Shown here piece by piece: positions 1-8,489 of a stretch of 64,000 nt of DNA. The stretch's first letter is position 1. Each line of letters begins with the position of its first letter. The position numbers were made by a program, and so were the translations under genes. Origin of the DNA: Turicibacter sanguinis (lineage in GTDB: Bacteria > Bacillota_I > Bacilli_A > MOL361 > Turicibacteraceae); the NCBI RefSeq assembly GCF_013046825.1, contig NZ_CP053187.1, forward strand, positions 124,001 through 188,000, read 5' to 3'. The notes beneath the pieces were generated by a model. The model was not told where the DNA came from and did no database searches. It saw only the letters and a list, made by a program, of their open reading frames with translations.

Positions 1-82
1 GTAATTCAACTTTACTGCATCCCATTACGATTAAAGTCATGGCACACATGATGATTCCGGCTAAATATTTTATTTTTTTCAT
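1..82 (-). CDS. lipoprotein, N-terminal fragment (cut by window edge)
   Basis: Only the first 27 codons lie in the window. They read as a bacterial lipoprotein signal peptide: MKKIK, then a hydrophobic stretch, then a lipobox ending VMGC at residues 19-22, so the mature protein would begin at Cys22 and be membrane-anchored. A GGGGG ribosome-binding site sits just upstream and touches the stop codon of the GntR regulator gene, so the two are probably co-transcribed. The function cannot be read from this piece. A substrate-binding or surface lipoprotein linked to amino-sugar use is a guess from context. Confidence 0.7.
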   Translation of the reverse strand, partial: MKKIKYLAGIIMCAMTLIVMGCSKVEL

Positions 83-96
83 TTTTTAAATCCCCC

Positions 97-813
97 TTAA
101 ATTCCTTTTCGATAAGCTGGCTGAATAAATTTATAGCGATCGGCTCGGTAATATGATTCCACGTATTCAAAAATTTGACCACTTTTTAAGTAAGACTGTA
201 AACAAATGAGTAAACAAGGTGCTCCCGCTTCTACTTCTAAATAAGTACTAATCGGGGCTTCTAGTGAAATAGCTTCAATTTCTTGAATCGAATAATCAAT
301 TAAAAGTCCTAACTCTTTTTCAATGTAATCATATAATGAAATAGCGCCGATATCATCAGGTAATGACTTAATAATTTGAACCGGTAAATAAACAATTTCT
401 ACTGCCATTGGTTCTTCATCAGCCATGCGAACACGTTTTAATTCAATCACTTCTTGACCTTCTTTAATTTGAAGTTTACTTGCAACGATTTCATTGGCGA
501 GCCTCACGGTCTGACTAATTAATCGACTACTCGGTTTGAATCCTTTTTGAATCATATCTTCGCTAAAACTTGTCAGTCCATGAATGCTTTTTTCATACTT
601 TTGATGATTAACAAACGTTCCTTTCCCTTTTACGCGATACAAAACACCTTCGTACACTAATTCATTAATCGCTTGACGTGCTGTCATCCGACTCACATCA
701 TAAAGTTTCGCTAATTCCGGTTCTGAAGGAATCGTTTGATGCTCTTTATAATGTCCCACTTGTATTTGCTCTTTTAATTCTCGTGCAATTTCACGATATC
801 TTGGTAACGACAC
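97..813 (-). CDS. GntR-family regulator, HutC/UTRA type
   Basis: A 238-aa transcription factor. Residues 1-70 form the GntR winged helix (IPSEPELAKLYDVSRMTARQ, then a GKGTFV wing). The remainder is a UTRA effector domain, as in NagR/YvoA and other HutC-subfamily regulators that sense phosphorylated sugars. It starts at GTG (813), preceded by GGATGAGG; no in-frame ATG with a better site exists. It has its own transcript, separated from nanE by a terminator at 861-893. The GT-N-TA-N-AC repeats in the nagB promoter match the HutC-type operator pattern, so it probably represses nagB in response to GlcNAc-6-P or GlcN-6-P. That ligand is inferred from family and neighbours. Confidence 0.88.
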   Translation of the reverse strand: MSLPRYREIARELKEQIQVGHYKEHQTIPSEPELAKLYDVSRMTARQAINELVYEGVLYRVKGKGTFVNHQKYEKSIHGLTSFSEDMIQKGFKPSSRLISQTVRLANEIVASKLQIKEGQEVIELKRVRMADEEPMAVEIVYLPVQIIKSLPDDIGAISLYDYIEKELGLLIDYSIQEIEAISLEAPISTYLEVEAGAPCLLICLQSYLKSGQIFEYVESYYRADRYKFIQPAYRKGI

Positions 814-860
814 GCCTCATCCATCCTTTATATTATATTAATTTGATTTTACCAAAAGAA

Positions 861-893
861 AAACCAGGTGTCTATGTAATCTGACACCTGGTT
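861..893 (-). terminator. rho-independent terminator after nanE
   Basis: An 11-bp perfect stem (862-872 with 883-893) with a 10-nt loop, followed on the minus strand by a T-rich tract. It closes the importer-nanE transcript and separates it from the regulator gene. Confidence 0.85.
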
Positions 894-911
894 CTTTTTG
901 TTTTATTGTTT

Positions 912-1610
912 CTAATCTTGATGCAAAGCATCAACAAATCGTTTTGTGATTTCTAAAGGCCTTGTAATAGCCCCTCCCACAACAACGGAAAAAGCCCCAA
1001 TTTCAAGCATTTTAGCCGCTTGTTCTGGATAATGAATTTTACCTTCTGCAATAACAGGCACCTTAATTGTTTGAGCTAACTTTTCTACTAACTCATAATC
1101 AGGTCCCCCACTTGGCATTGAATAACTGGTATACCCACTTAAAGTCGTTCCAACAAAGTCAACCCCACTTTCATAGGCATAAACGCCTTCTTCATATGTT
1201 GAAATATCAGCCATTAATAACAACTCTGGATATTTGTCCTTAATAGCCTGAATAAATTCTTTAACACTGCGTCCATCTACTCGATCTCTTAACGTACAAT
1301 CAAGCGCCACAATATCTGCACCAGCCCCAACTAATTGATCCACTTCATCCATTGTCACTGTAATATATTGCTCAAACCCTTCGTATTGTTTTTTAATAAT
1401 CCCGATAATCGGTAAATTTGTTTCTTCTTTAATCAAGGCAACATCACGAACACTATTCGTTCGAATCGCACAAGCTCCCCCACGTTTTGCAGCTCGTGCC
1501 ATCAAAGGCATGACACTATAATCCTCTTGATATAATGGTTCACCCTCTAAAGCCTGGCAGGACACAATTAAATTCCCTTTTAATTTTTCAAGTATAAAAT
1601 CTTTTGTCAC
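912..1610 (-). CDS. nanE: N-acetylmannosamine-6-phosphate 2-epimerase
   Basis: A 232-aa TIM-barrel enzyme that converts ManNAc-6-P to GlcNAc-6-P, the last step joining sialic-acid breakdown to amino-sugar metabolism. Typical NanE segments are visible: the [11 protein letters not shown] region near residue 45, [15 protein letters not shown] around 100-114 with the catalytic DxTxR-type segment, and the C-terminal [10 protein letters not shown] and [10 protein letters not shown] phosphate-binding loops. Length is usual for the family. The start is GTG at 1610 with GAGGGG just upstream. It follows the ATPase gene by 34 bp and is the last gene of the importer operon, which links that ABC transporter to sialic-acid use. 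Confidence 0.95.
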   Translation of the reverse strand: MTKDFILEKLKGNLIVSCQALEGEPLYQEDYSVMPLMARAAKRGGACAIRTNSVRDVALIKEETNLPIIGIIKKQYEGFEQYITVTMDEVDQLVGAGADIVALDCTLRDRVDGRSVKEFIQAIKDKYPELLLMADISTYEEGVYAYESGVDFVGTTLSGYTSYSMPSGGPDYELVEKLAQTIKVPVIAEGKIHYPEQAAKMLEIGAFSVVVGGAITRPLEITKRFVDALHQD

Positions 1611-1644
1611 GTTTCCCCTCTCCTTTTATAACCGACATCAACCC

Positions 1645-2679
1645 TTAAATAACTTCTTCGACATCTTGACTCATTTTATCTGCAACAAGGTGACAAGCCA
1701 CAAAATGTTCTTCTCCGTCAATCAAGTAACGTTTTAATTCTGGTATGACTGTTTTACATTTTTCCATACAATCTTTACAACGTCCATGAAAATGACAACC
1801 ACTCGGCGGATTAACTGGACTTGGAACATCGCCCTCAAGAACAATACGTTCGGTCTTTTTATCTAAATTAGCTACCGGAATAGCCGATAAAAGAGCTTGT
1901 GTATATGGGTGAAGCGTATGCGAGAAAATCTGATCTGTTTTAGCAAGTTCAACAATTTTTCCAAGATACATCACCGCAATTCGATCACTAATATATTCAA
2001 CAACACTTAAATCGTGTGTAATAAAAATATATGTTAAATTTCGTTCTTTTTTGAGTTGTTTTAATAAGTTTAACACTTGAGCTTGAATAGAAACGTCTAA
2101 AGCACTAACGGATTCATCACAAACGATTAACTCAGGATTAATACTTAATGCTCTCGCAATCCCAATTCGTTGTCGTTGACCACCCGAAAATTCATTAGGA
2201 TAACGATCCATATAATCGCGTCGCATATTAACTGCCTCTAATAAATCACCAATAATTTGTCGTCTCTCTTTTTTGGATTTAACGCCAAATTTTTTCAAAG
2301 GATCTGATAAAGATTGATAAATAGTAAACGCAGGATTCAACGAAGAATGAGGATCTTGAAACACAATCTGCATCTTTTGTCGGGCCAAATCCATTTCCTC
2401 TGCTGTCAGTTTTCTTAAATCTTTTTGACCTTCTTCTTGAAATTGATACAGCATTTCTCCAGCAGTTGGTCTAACTAATTGTAAGATTGATTTTCCAAGC
2501 GTTGTTTTCCCACATCCTGACTCTCCCACTAATCCAATCGTTTCGCCACGATAAATGGTTAAGTCAATTCCATTAACAGCTTGAACATACTGTTCCTTTT
2601 TCTTAAACAATCCCGATTTAATTGGAAAATAAGTCTTAACCCCTTTTAATTCTAATAAAACTTCCTGATTATTTTCCAC
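1645..2679 (-). CDS. oligopeptide-type ABC importer ATPase (OppF/DppF-like)
   Basis: A 344-aa ATPase of the PepT (peptide/nickel/opine) class. Walker A is GESGCGKTT near residue 52-60, the signature is SGGQRQR, and Walker B is [12 protein letters not shown]. The C-terminal oligopeptide-ABC extension has a Cys-rich HFHGRCKDC segment, expected to bind an iron-sulphur cluster in this class. It starts at GTG (2679), overlapping the end of the paired ATPase gene by 11 bp, so the two are translationally coupled. With its partner it would power the permeases encoded upstream. Because the operon ends with nanE, sialic acid is the likeliest cargo (compare SatABCD of Haemophilus ducreyi, a PepT-class sialic-acid importer); a peptide cargo cannot be excluded. 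Confidence 0.9.
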   Translation of the reverse strand: MENNQEVLLELKGVKTYFPIKSGLFKKKEQYVQAVNGIDLTIYRGETIGLVGESGCGKTTLGKSILQLVRPTAGEMLYQFQEEGQKDLRKLTAEEMDLARQKMQIVFQDPHSSLNPAFTIYQSLSDPLKKFGVKSKKERRQIIGDLLEAVNMRRDYMDRYPNEFSGGQRQRIGIARALSINPELIVCDESVSALDVSIQAQVLNLLKQLKKERNLTYIFITHDLSVVEYISDRIAVMYLGKIVELAKTDQIFSHTLHPYTQALLSAIPVANLDKKTERIVLEGDVPSPVNPPSGCHFHGRCKDCMEKCKTVIPELKRYLIDGEEHFVACHLVADKMSQDVEEVI

Positions 2680-3676
2680 TATTCATCACCTCTTTATATT
2701 TAAAACAGCGAACCATATGCGTGCCATCAACCATGGTTTCCCCTGGCATTTGATTACATTTTTCACACGAAAACTCACAACGTGGTGCAAATTGACATCC
2801 AGTCGGACGATCAAATGGATCAGGTGTTGAACCTTTGATTGGTTGAAGATCTTGATGACTTCCTTTTCCTAGAATCGGAATAGATTTCAGTAAAGCTTTT
2901 GTATATGGGTGCGCAGGGGTTCTTAGTATTTCGTCAACACTTCCACACTCAATAATATTTCCCATATACATCACTGCAACATCATCTGCTAGCTCACTCA
3001 CCACTCCCATATCATGAGTAATCAATAAAATAGCCGTTTCATGATCTTTCTTTAATTGATTCATTAACTCAAAAATTTGTGCCTGAATCGTTACATCGAG
3101 TGCAGTCGTCGGTTCATCCGCAATTAAAACTTTAGGATTGCAACTCATCGCCATCGCAATCATTGCACGTTGACGCATTCCACCTGAAAACTGATGTGGA
3201 TACTCATCAATTCGCTTTTCTGGAAATGGGATTCCCATCTTTTTTAATAATTGTAATGTTCGTTCTCGAGCCTCTTTTTTACTTATTTTTTCATGCGCTA
3301 AAATGTTTTCCATGATTTGAAATCCAACTGTATACACCGGATTTAAAGCCGTCATCGGATCTTGAAAAATCATTGAGATCTCCTGCCCACGTAAGGCTCG
3401 CATTTCTTTTCCATTGCGCTTTAATTGATCAATTCGAATATCTCCTTGATGCGAATGATAAATAATTTCTCCCGCTTCAATGCGAGCTAACTTCGGTAAC
3501 AATTGCATAATAGAAGATGAGGTTACACTTTTTCCACATCCTGATTCTCCAACAATACATAATGTTTTTCCTTTTTTTATTTCAAACGAAACGCCATTAA
3601 TGACTTTATTACAACGTTGATTCGTATAAAAATACGTATTTAAATTATTAACGGTCACTACTGCTTCATTTTGCAC
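2669..3676 (-). CDS. oligopeptide-type ABC importer ATPase (OppD/DppD-like)
   Basis: A 335-aa ATPase with Walker A GESGCGKSV (around residues 43-51), signature FSGGMRQR, Walker B VLIADEPTTALD and the C-terminal Cys-rich segment QFAPRCEFSCEKC. It pairs with the downstream OppF-like ATPase to form the nucleotide-binding dimer. The start is GTG at 3676. Its ribosome-binding site lies at the original end of the permease gene, 13 bp after the stop that the permease would have without its amber codon. This tight packing is typical of an intact opp operon and argues that the permease was full length until recently. Confidence 0.9.
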   Translation of the reverse strand: MQNEAVVTVNNLNTYFYTNQRCNKVINGVSFEIKKGKTLCIVGESGCGKSVTSSSIMQLLPKLARIEAGEIIYHSHQGDIRIDQLKRNGKEMRALRGQEISMIFQDPMTALNPVYTVGFQIMENILAHEKISKKEARERTLQLLKKMGIPFPEKRIDEYPHQFSGGMRQRAMIAMAMSCNPKVLIADEPTTALDVTIQAQIFELMNQLKKDHETAILLITHDMGVVSELADDVAVMYMGNIIECGSVDEILRTPAHPYTKALLKSIPILGKGSHQDLQPIKGSTPDPFDRPTGCQFAPRCEFSCEKCNQMPGETMVDGTHMVRCFKYKEVMNSGK

Positions 3677-3688
3677 ACTCTCACACCC

Positions 3689-3784
3689 CTATCCTTGTTG
3701 TGTTGGGTCGGTACTATCTCTTAGTCCATCTCCAATAAAGTTAATACTCATCACAAATAATGAAATAACAACCCCAACGGGTAA
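3689..3784 (-). pseudogene. orphaned 3' end of the permease gene after the amber codon
   Basis: Thirty-one codons plus a stop in the same frame as the upstream permease. They encode the last hydrophobic helix (VGVVISLFVMSINFI) and the GDGLRD ending conserved in OppC/DppC proteins. There is no further damage, so the nonsense change looks recent. Confidence 0.8.
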
Positions 3785-4618
3785 CTACAACCACCAGCTA
3801 TTTTGTAACGTAAACATATCCTGTGCGGCATTTAAAATATTTCCCCAAGTCGCGATTTGTAATGGAACTCCCAGTCCTAGAAAACTCAAAGATGCTTCTT
3901 CTAAAATAAACATCGCTGTACTTAAAGTAATATTAACTAAAATAGGACCAATCGCATTCGGTAACATGTGTTTATAACAAATCACAAATGAATTTAATCC
4001 AAAGGCTCTTAATGATTGAACATATTCCTCCTCTCGAATGGATAATATTTGAGCGCGTGTTAAACGATAAACACTCCCCCATCCAGTTAAAATAAAAATA
4101 ATGATTAAATTCATTAAACTTTGTCCAAGAATAGTCACCAATAATAAGACAAGTACTAATTGGGGAAATGACATAAAGACTTCAGAAATACGTAGGATTA
4201 AAGCATCAAACCAACCACCACGATATCCTCCATAACAACCCAGTAATACTCCAATACTTGCACATCCTAATGCACTTCCAAGTCCAATTAAGATTGAAAT
4301 TCTCCCTCCATATAAGACCCTGGCAAAGACATCACGCCCGACCTTATCTGTCCCAAACCAATGAGTGGCTGATGGAGCTTTTAAAACACTACTCATATCA
4401 ATGGCTAGTGGATCATACAGCGTTAAAAGTGGCGCAAAAATCGCCGATAACAAAATAACTCCAAAAATAATAACGCCAATAACGGCTAACCGATTATTTA
4501 ATAACTTTCTTAAAGAACGATTCATCTTTTTGTGACCGAGTTGCCCTTTTTCCTCTGCTTCTCTTAATTTATCAAGTCTTCGATCAAATCGACTTCTCTT
4601 CATTACACTCGCACTCAT
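3785..4618 (-). CDS. ABC permease (OppC/DppC-like), truncated by an in-frame amber codon
   Basis: An inner-membrane permease with an OppC_N segment (residues 30-80) and the BPD-transport domain, including the coupling loop around FVICYKHMLPNAIGPI. The frame stops at TAG (3785-3787) after NSWWL, giving 277 aa. Translation in the same frame continues for 31 codons to a second stop at 3689-3691 and encodes the expected family ending (SINFIGDGLRDSTDP). The full protein would be 309 aa, and the stop falls where this family usually has Trp, so TGG to TAG is the simplest explanation. The truncated product lacks the last membrane helix and C-terminal tail. It may be non-functional, or the stop may be a base error or be suppressed. 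The start ATG has AGGAGG upstream. Confidence 0.88.
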   Translation of the reverse strand: MSASVMKRSRFDRRLDKLREAEEKGQLGHKKMNRSLRKLLNNRLAVIGVIIFGVILLSAIFAPLLTLYDPLAIDMSSVLKAPSATHWFGTDKVGRDVFARVLYGGRISILIGLGSALGCASIGVLLGCYGGYRGGWFDALILRISEVFMSFPQLVLVLLLVTILGQSLMNLIIIFILTGWGSVYRLTRAQILSIREEEYVQSLRAFGLNSFVICYKHMLPNAIGPILVNITLSTAMFILEEASLSFLGLGVPLQIATWGNILNAAQDMFTLQNSWWL

Positions 4619-4627
4619 AAGAACCTC

Positions 4628-5587
4628 CTATTTTAATTTAACTCGTGGATCAAGTAAGGCTGTCACCACATCAACTAAGAAACTAGCAGTTAAAACAGCT
4701 AAGACAGAAAATAAAGCAATCATCATAACTAATGGATAATTTTGCGCACGCACAGCGGTTGCAAAGGCATTTCCAACACCCGGCCATCTAAAAATCGTTT
4801 CAATCACAACGGCTCCCCCGATGAGTGTTGGTAACCTAAATCCAATTAAAACAACAACCGGTGTCAATGCCACCCTAAATCCATGAACTAAATTAACCCG
4901 CCACTCAGGTAACCCTTTGCTACGTGCTGTTCTAATGTACTCTTTGTTCATCGTATCTAACATACTTGAGCGTGCATAACGCATAACCCCTGCTGTTAGG
5001 GCAATTCCAAGAACTAACGCAGGTAAAATTAAATATTCGATTCGATCAAAAAAGGCTGTTTGTCCAGGCATCGAACGTCCGCCAACGGGTAACCATTCTA
5101 AATTTAATGAGAACATTAAAATACATAACATTCCGAAGAAAAATTGTGGAATCGAAACTCCAATCATACCAGCTACTGTTAATAACCCTTCTGTAAAAGT
5201 CCCACGACGAATCGCACTGAATAATCCAAGGATACTTCCAAGAACAGTTGAAATAAATAAAGCGGCTGCTGATAACTCAAGCGTTGCTGGAATTAACTCT
5301 TTTAAGATTTGGCTAATCGGAACACCACTTGAAACACTATATCCAAAATTTCCTTGTAACAGTTCAACGACCCAACGGAAATAACGAACTAAGAATGGAT
5401 CATTTAAACCATATAACTGGCGTAACTCTTCAAGCTTTGCTGGATCGGCATTGGCTAATAATTCTGGACTAATTAAATGTGATACGGCGTCACCTGGCGT
5501 TAATTCTAATCCTAAATAAATTAAAAACGTAATAATGAACACCATCGGAATCATTCCGAGTAATCTTTTAACAATAAAATTAAACAT
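4628..5587 (-). CDS. ABC permease (OppB/DppB-like)
   Basis: A 319-aa permease, first of the two membrane subunits of the PepT-class importer. It begins FNFIVKRLLGMIPMVF, the usual OppB N-terminal helix, has further helices near residues 100, 135, 180 and 280, and carries the coupling segment RTARSKGLPEWRV. The ATG at 5587 is preferred because the GGGGGAGGG just before it is an obvious ribosome-binding site; the longer frame from 5602 would translate that site. It lies 9 bp before the OppC-like gene in the operon and is separated from the binding-protein gene by a stem-loop. Confidence 0.9.
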   Translation of the reverse strand: MFNFIVKRLLGMIPMVFIITFLIYLGLELTPGDAVSHLISPELLANADPAKLEELRQLYGLNDPFLVRYFRWVVELLQGNFGYSVSSGVPISQILKELIPATLELSAAALFISTVLGSILGLFSAIRRGTFTEGLLTVAGMIGVSIPQFFFGMLCILMFSLNLEWLPVGGRSMPGQTAFFDRIEYLILPALVLGIALTAGVMRYARSSMLDTMNKEYIRTARSKGLPEWRVNLVHGFRVALTPVVVLIGFRLPTLIGGAVVIETIFRWPGVGNAFATAVRAQNYPLVMMIALFSVLAVLTASFLVDVVTALLDPRVKLK

Positions 5588-5611
5588 GTGGCCCTCCCCC
5601 ATATTTTAAAA

Positions 5612-5640
5612 TAAGGAGTGGATTTAAGTTCCACTCCTTA
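5612..5640 (-). other. intercistronic stem-loop between binding protein and permease genes
   Basis: An 11-bp perfect inverted repeat (5612-5622 / 5630-5640) with a 7-nt loop lies between the binding-protein stop and the first permease. The tract after it is only moderately T-rich. It probably acts as a leaky terminator or mRNA-stabilising hairpin that raises the binding protein above the permeases, an arrangement known in many opp/mal operons. Confidence 0.65.
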
Positions 5641-5662
5641 AATCATGACACTAAGAATTAAA

Positions 5663-7348
5663 TTATTCCGCTAATTCCCAGTTTTGAATTTCCCAGTTGT
5701 AGTTATACTGTGGGTTCCCGATTGCATCAGCCCCTTTAACAATTTTTTGACTTTGCACTAAGAAAACTGGCTGGTAATATAATGCCATTGTAAATAATGT
5801 TTCATTTTCGTATTTTTGTAATTCATAGAATGCATCTTGTTGAACTTTAGCATCCATTGATGAGTTTGTTGCATCAATTAAAGTATTTAACGTCTCATCT
5901 GATGGAGTATGTGAGTTAGAAGCTGAGCCTGTACGGTAGCGGTCATAATATTCATGCATTGATAAAGCAGCATTTGCTCCATATGCCATATCCCAATCAA
6001 CAGCTGATGGTCCGTTGACTTGATCTTCTGGTGCTGACCATAAAATCGTTGCTAAATCTCCCTCAACTAATCTAAAATTCATCTGTATACCGATTTGGCT
6101 TAAGTAAGCTTGAATAGTTGTCATTAAATCAACAGTTAATTGGTCTGTGTAGTAGTAAACAACATCTAACACATAATTTGGATCCCAATTTGCCTCAGCT
6201 AATAATTCTTTTGCTTTTTCTGGATTATATTCATAATCATTTAAACCAGAAACTTTGCTTGATCCATTTGGCGTTAAGCTATTAGCAGGAACAGCTGAAC
6301 CATTGAATAAGTTATCACAAATTGCTTGCATATCGATTCCATAACGAATCGCTTGACGAATGCGTGCATCAGCTAATGGTGAAACAGATCCATCTTTTTT
6401 ATTAAATTTATTTACATACAATAAACGAGTATAACGAACATCCACTTGATTAATAGTTAATCCCTCAACCCCTTGTAAAGCTTTCACATCATCAACATTT
6501 TTCGTATACCCATAGTCAAGTAATCCAGCTTTTGCGTTATTAACAAAGTTTGAATCACTTTCACCACTTGGTGTTAAATGAATTTTAAAATTTGCCACAC
6601 CATCATAGTATTGATCAAATGGAACTAATACGGTATAGTCGTTCATTTTTACTTCTTCAATTTTATATGGACCTGACCCAATTGGGTTTTGGAAGAATTT
6701 TGCTTGTTGAATTTGAAGCGGGTCAACATCTGTGAAATACTTTTGTGGTAATGGAGCAAATTGTGTAAAAGTTAACAACGCATCTGGTGCTACTTTTTCA
6801 AACGTAATCATCACATTATTTCCATCAATCACGATTCCTTCAAGTTCTTCTGTATCTCCTGCTAAATAAGCATCAGCTCCTAAAATAGCATGGAAAGTTG
6901 ACGTGAAGACTGGATTTAACACAGCGGTTCTCATTGAGTATTCGATGCTCCATTTAATATCTTCAGGTGTAATCTTTTCTCCATCATGCCAATAGATATT
7001 ATCTCTTAAAACAAAAGTTAATTGTGTTCCATCTTCACTTAAGGAATAGTCTGAAGCAAGTCCTCCCTCTACTGGATTTAAGTTTTCATCTGCTTCAATT
7101 AAGTGCTCATATAATACTTTGTTATACATAAATAATCCTGGGTTTAACCATGGTGTTTCAAAAAACTCAACAGCCCCCCCATTTGAATACAGAACTTTTT
7201 CTTCATTAGATGTTGCTGGTTGCTCTGCAACTGTTCCTCCATTTGAACTATCGTTAGTTTCATTTTTTGCCTCATTTCCTCCATTACCACAAGCCACTAA
7301 AGATACACACGCTAGTGTTGCAATCATCCCAGTAAATAACTTCTTCAT
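5663..7348 (-). CDS. SBP_bac_5 solute-binding lipoprotein of the importer
   Basis: A 561-aa extracytoplasmic binding protein of the oligopeptide/dipeptide family. The signal peptide MKKLFTGMIATLACVSLVAC ends in a lipobox, followed by an Asn/Glu/Ser-rich linker and then the family-5 fold (NIYWHDGEKITPEDIKWS is the usual signature). The ATG at 7348 has GGAGG 5' to it; the frame could begin 15 bp earlier but would then include that site. It is the first gene of the importer-nanE unit and its promoter has a cre site over the -35 box. The cargo is inferred from context to be sialic acid or sialylated glycan fragments; oligopeptide binding remains possible. Confidence 0.9.
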   Translation of the reverse strand: MKKLFTGMIATLACVSLVACGNGGNEAKNETNDSSNGGTVAEQPATSNEEKVLYSNGGAVEFFETPWLNPGLFMYNKVLYEHLIEADENLNPVEGGLASDYSLSEDGTQLTFVLRDNIYWHDGEKITPEDIKWSIEYSMRTAVLNPVFTSTFHAILGADAYLAGDTEELEGIVIDGNNVMITFEKVAPDALLTFTQFAPLPQKYFTDVDPLQIQQAKFFQNPIGSGPYKIEEVKMNDYTVLVPFDQYYDGVANFKIHLTPSGESDSNFVNNAKAGLLDYGYTKNVDDVKALQGVEGLTINQVDVRYTRLLYVNKFNKKDGSVSPLADARIRQAIRYGIDMQAICDNLFNGSAVPANSLTPNGSSKVSGLNDYEYNPEKAKELLAEANWDPNYVLDVVYYYTDQLTVDLMTTIQAYLSQIGIQMNFRLVEGDLATILWSAPEDQVNGPSAVDWDMAYGANAALSMHEYYDRYRTGSASNSHTPSDETLNTLIDATNSSMDAKVQQDAFYELQKYENETLFTMALYYQPVFLVQSQKIVKGADAIGNPQYNYNWEIQNWELAE

Positions 7349-7432
7349 CCACTTTTCCTCCATCTCAATTTGATGTGAAAAAAATATTCATCATCTAAAT
7401 TTTTTTTGAATATTTATTTCATTTACAAACTC

Positions 7433-7469
7433 ATCATATCATCGCCCACACCCTGTGTAAACGTTTTTA
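7433..7469 (-). promoter_or_regulatory. promoter of the importer operon with overlapping cre site
   Basis: On the minus strand: -35 TTTACA (7456-7461), a 17-bp spacer, and -10 TATGAT (7433-7438). TGTAAACGTTTTTA at 7456-7469 matches the CcpA cre consensus TGWAANCGNTNWCA at all but one fixed position and shares its end with the -35 box. CcpA bound here would block RNA polymerase, giving catabolite repression of the importer and nanE. Confidence 0.7.
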
Positions 7470-7540
7470 AAAAATGAGAAAAAATAGTCCTAATGAGAAA
7501 CAAATTTGTCCATATCATCACTTTTTTAGGGTTCAATATA

Positions 7541-7575
7541 AAAAAACAGATGGTTTGATGACCATCTGTTTTTTT
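7541..7575. terminator. terminator after nagB
   Basis: A 14-bp stem (7541-7554 / 7561-7575) with U-rich flanks on both strands lies 9 bp past the nagB stop. nagB is therefore a monocistronic unit. Confidence 0.85.
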
Positions 7576-7583
7576 GACTTTTT

Positions 7584-8360
7584 TTATTCTGCAACAGCTG
7601 TTGAAGCCAATTGAATATTTAACTTTTTTGTATCCAACTTAACTTCAGATAAAGCTTCCTCATCTGCAATTAAAATGACATTGGGATGCACTTGTAAGAT
7701 TGAAGCTGGACAATCCGTTGTCACACTTCCCCCTACCATATGTGCAACTGCTTTCGCTTTATTTTTTCCAAGTGCGATTAACACAATTTGATTCGCTTGT
7801 AAAATGGAGCGAATCCCCATCGTCACTGCATATTTTGGTACCTCATCTAATGACTCAAAAAATCTCGCATTATCAAGACGAGTTTGCTCATCTAATGTTA
7901 CAACATGAGTCGTTGCATTAAATGGTGTTCCAGGCTCATTAAATCCAATATGCCCATTTGAACCAATACCTAAAATTTGAAGATCTACTTTATTTTGACG
8001 AATCACTTCATCATATCGTAAACATTCATCCTGCGGATTCAAACAATCTCCTGATGGAATATTAACATTATTTAAATCAATATCAATATGATTAAATAAT
8101 TGTTCTTTCATAAATGTCGCATAACTTTGAGAATGTGTTGCATCAATCCCAACATATTCGTCTAAATTAATCGTTTTAACATGTTGATACGACGTCTTAT
8201 TTTTTTTATGATCTTCAATCATCGCCTGATATAATCCAATCGGGCTACTTCCAGTTGCTAAACCTAAAACAGGATTTTCTTTTGTTTTTACAACCTTTAA
8301 GACTTCCGAAAGAGCAGCCTGTCCCATTGCTTCTACAGATTTAACTTTAATAATTTTCAT
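7584..8360 (-). CDS. nagB: glucosamine-6-phosphate deaminase
   Basis: A 258-aa enzyme converting GlcN-6-P to fructose-6-P and ammonia, the entry of amino sugars into glycolysis. Visible are the phosphate-binding LATGSSPIGLY (residues 34-44), NLDEYVG (with the catalytic Asp) and the GIGSNGHIGFNEPGTPF active-site block near residue 137. It starts at ATG 8360 behind AAGGAGG. It stands alone between two terminators, with a promoter embedded in tandem GntR-type operators, so it is probably controlled separately from the nan units. No nagA deacetylase is seen in the window, so that step must be encoded elsewhere. Confidence 0.96.
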   Translation of the reverse strand: MKIIKVKSVEAMGQAALSEVLKVVKTKENPVLGLATGSSPIGLYQAMIEDHKKNKTSYQHVKTINLDEYVGIDATHSQSYATFMKEQLFNHIDIDLNNVNIPSGDCLNPQDECLRYDEVIRQNKVDLQILGIGSNGHIGFNEPGTPFNATTHVVTLDEQTRLDNARFFESLDEVPKYAVTMGIRSILQANQIVLIALGKNKAKAVAHMVGGSVTTDCPASILQVHPNVILIADEEALSEVKLDTKKLNIQLASTAVAE

Positions 8361-8416
8361 CCTTATTCCTCCTTAATCAAAATCTTCTCAAATTCTTGAT
8401 TATCTTCCTTACCTAC

Positions 8417-8452
8417 ATTATACCTGTCTATACAAGTCCTGTCTATACAAGT
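8417..8452 (-). promoter_or_regulatory. nagB promoter with two tandem GntR/HutC-type operators
   Basis: The -10 TATAAT (8417-8422), a 17-bp spacer and -35 TAGACA (8440-8445) are read on the minus strand. The same 14-mer CTGTCTATACAAGT occurs twice on the plus strand, at 8424-8437 and 8439-8452, 15 bp apart. Each contains GTNTANAC, the core expected for HutC-subfamily GntR operators. One copy fills the spacer and the other covers the -35 hexamer, so a bound repressor would exclude polymerase. Confidence 0.75.
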
Positions 8453-8468
8453 TTTTGATTTTTTTTAA

Positions 8469-8487
8469 AAAGGCCTAACTGGCCTTT
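8469..8487 (-). terminator. terminator after nanK-like gene
   Basis: A 7-bp stem (8469-8475 / 8481-8487) with a 5-nt loop, followed on the minus strand by T and A runs. It lies immediately past the kinase stop codon and ends the nanA-esterase-kinase unit. Confidence 0.75.
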
Positions 8488-8489
8488 CA

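Noticed and set aside
3689-3784. Frameshift or sequencing-gap explanation for the short permease
   Set aside because: The downstream codons are in the same frame, so only a nonsense codon is needed; a base-call error is still possible and is listed as a check.
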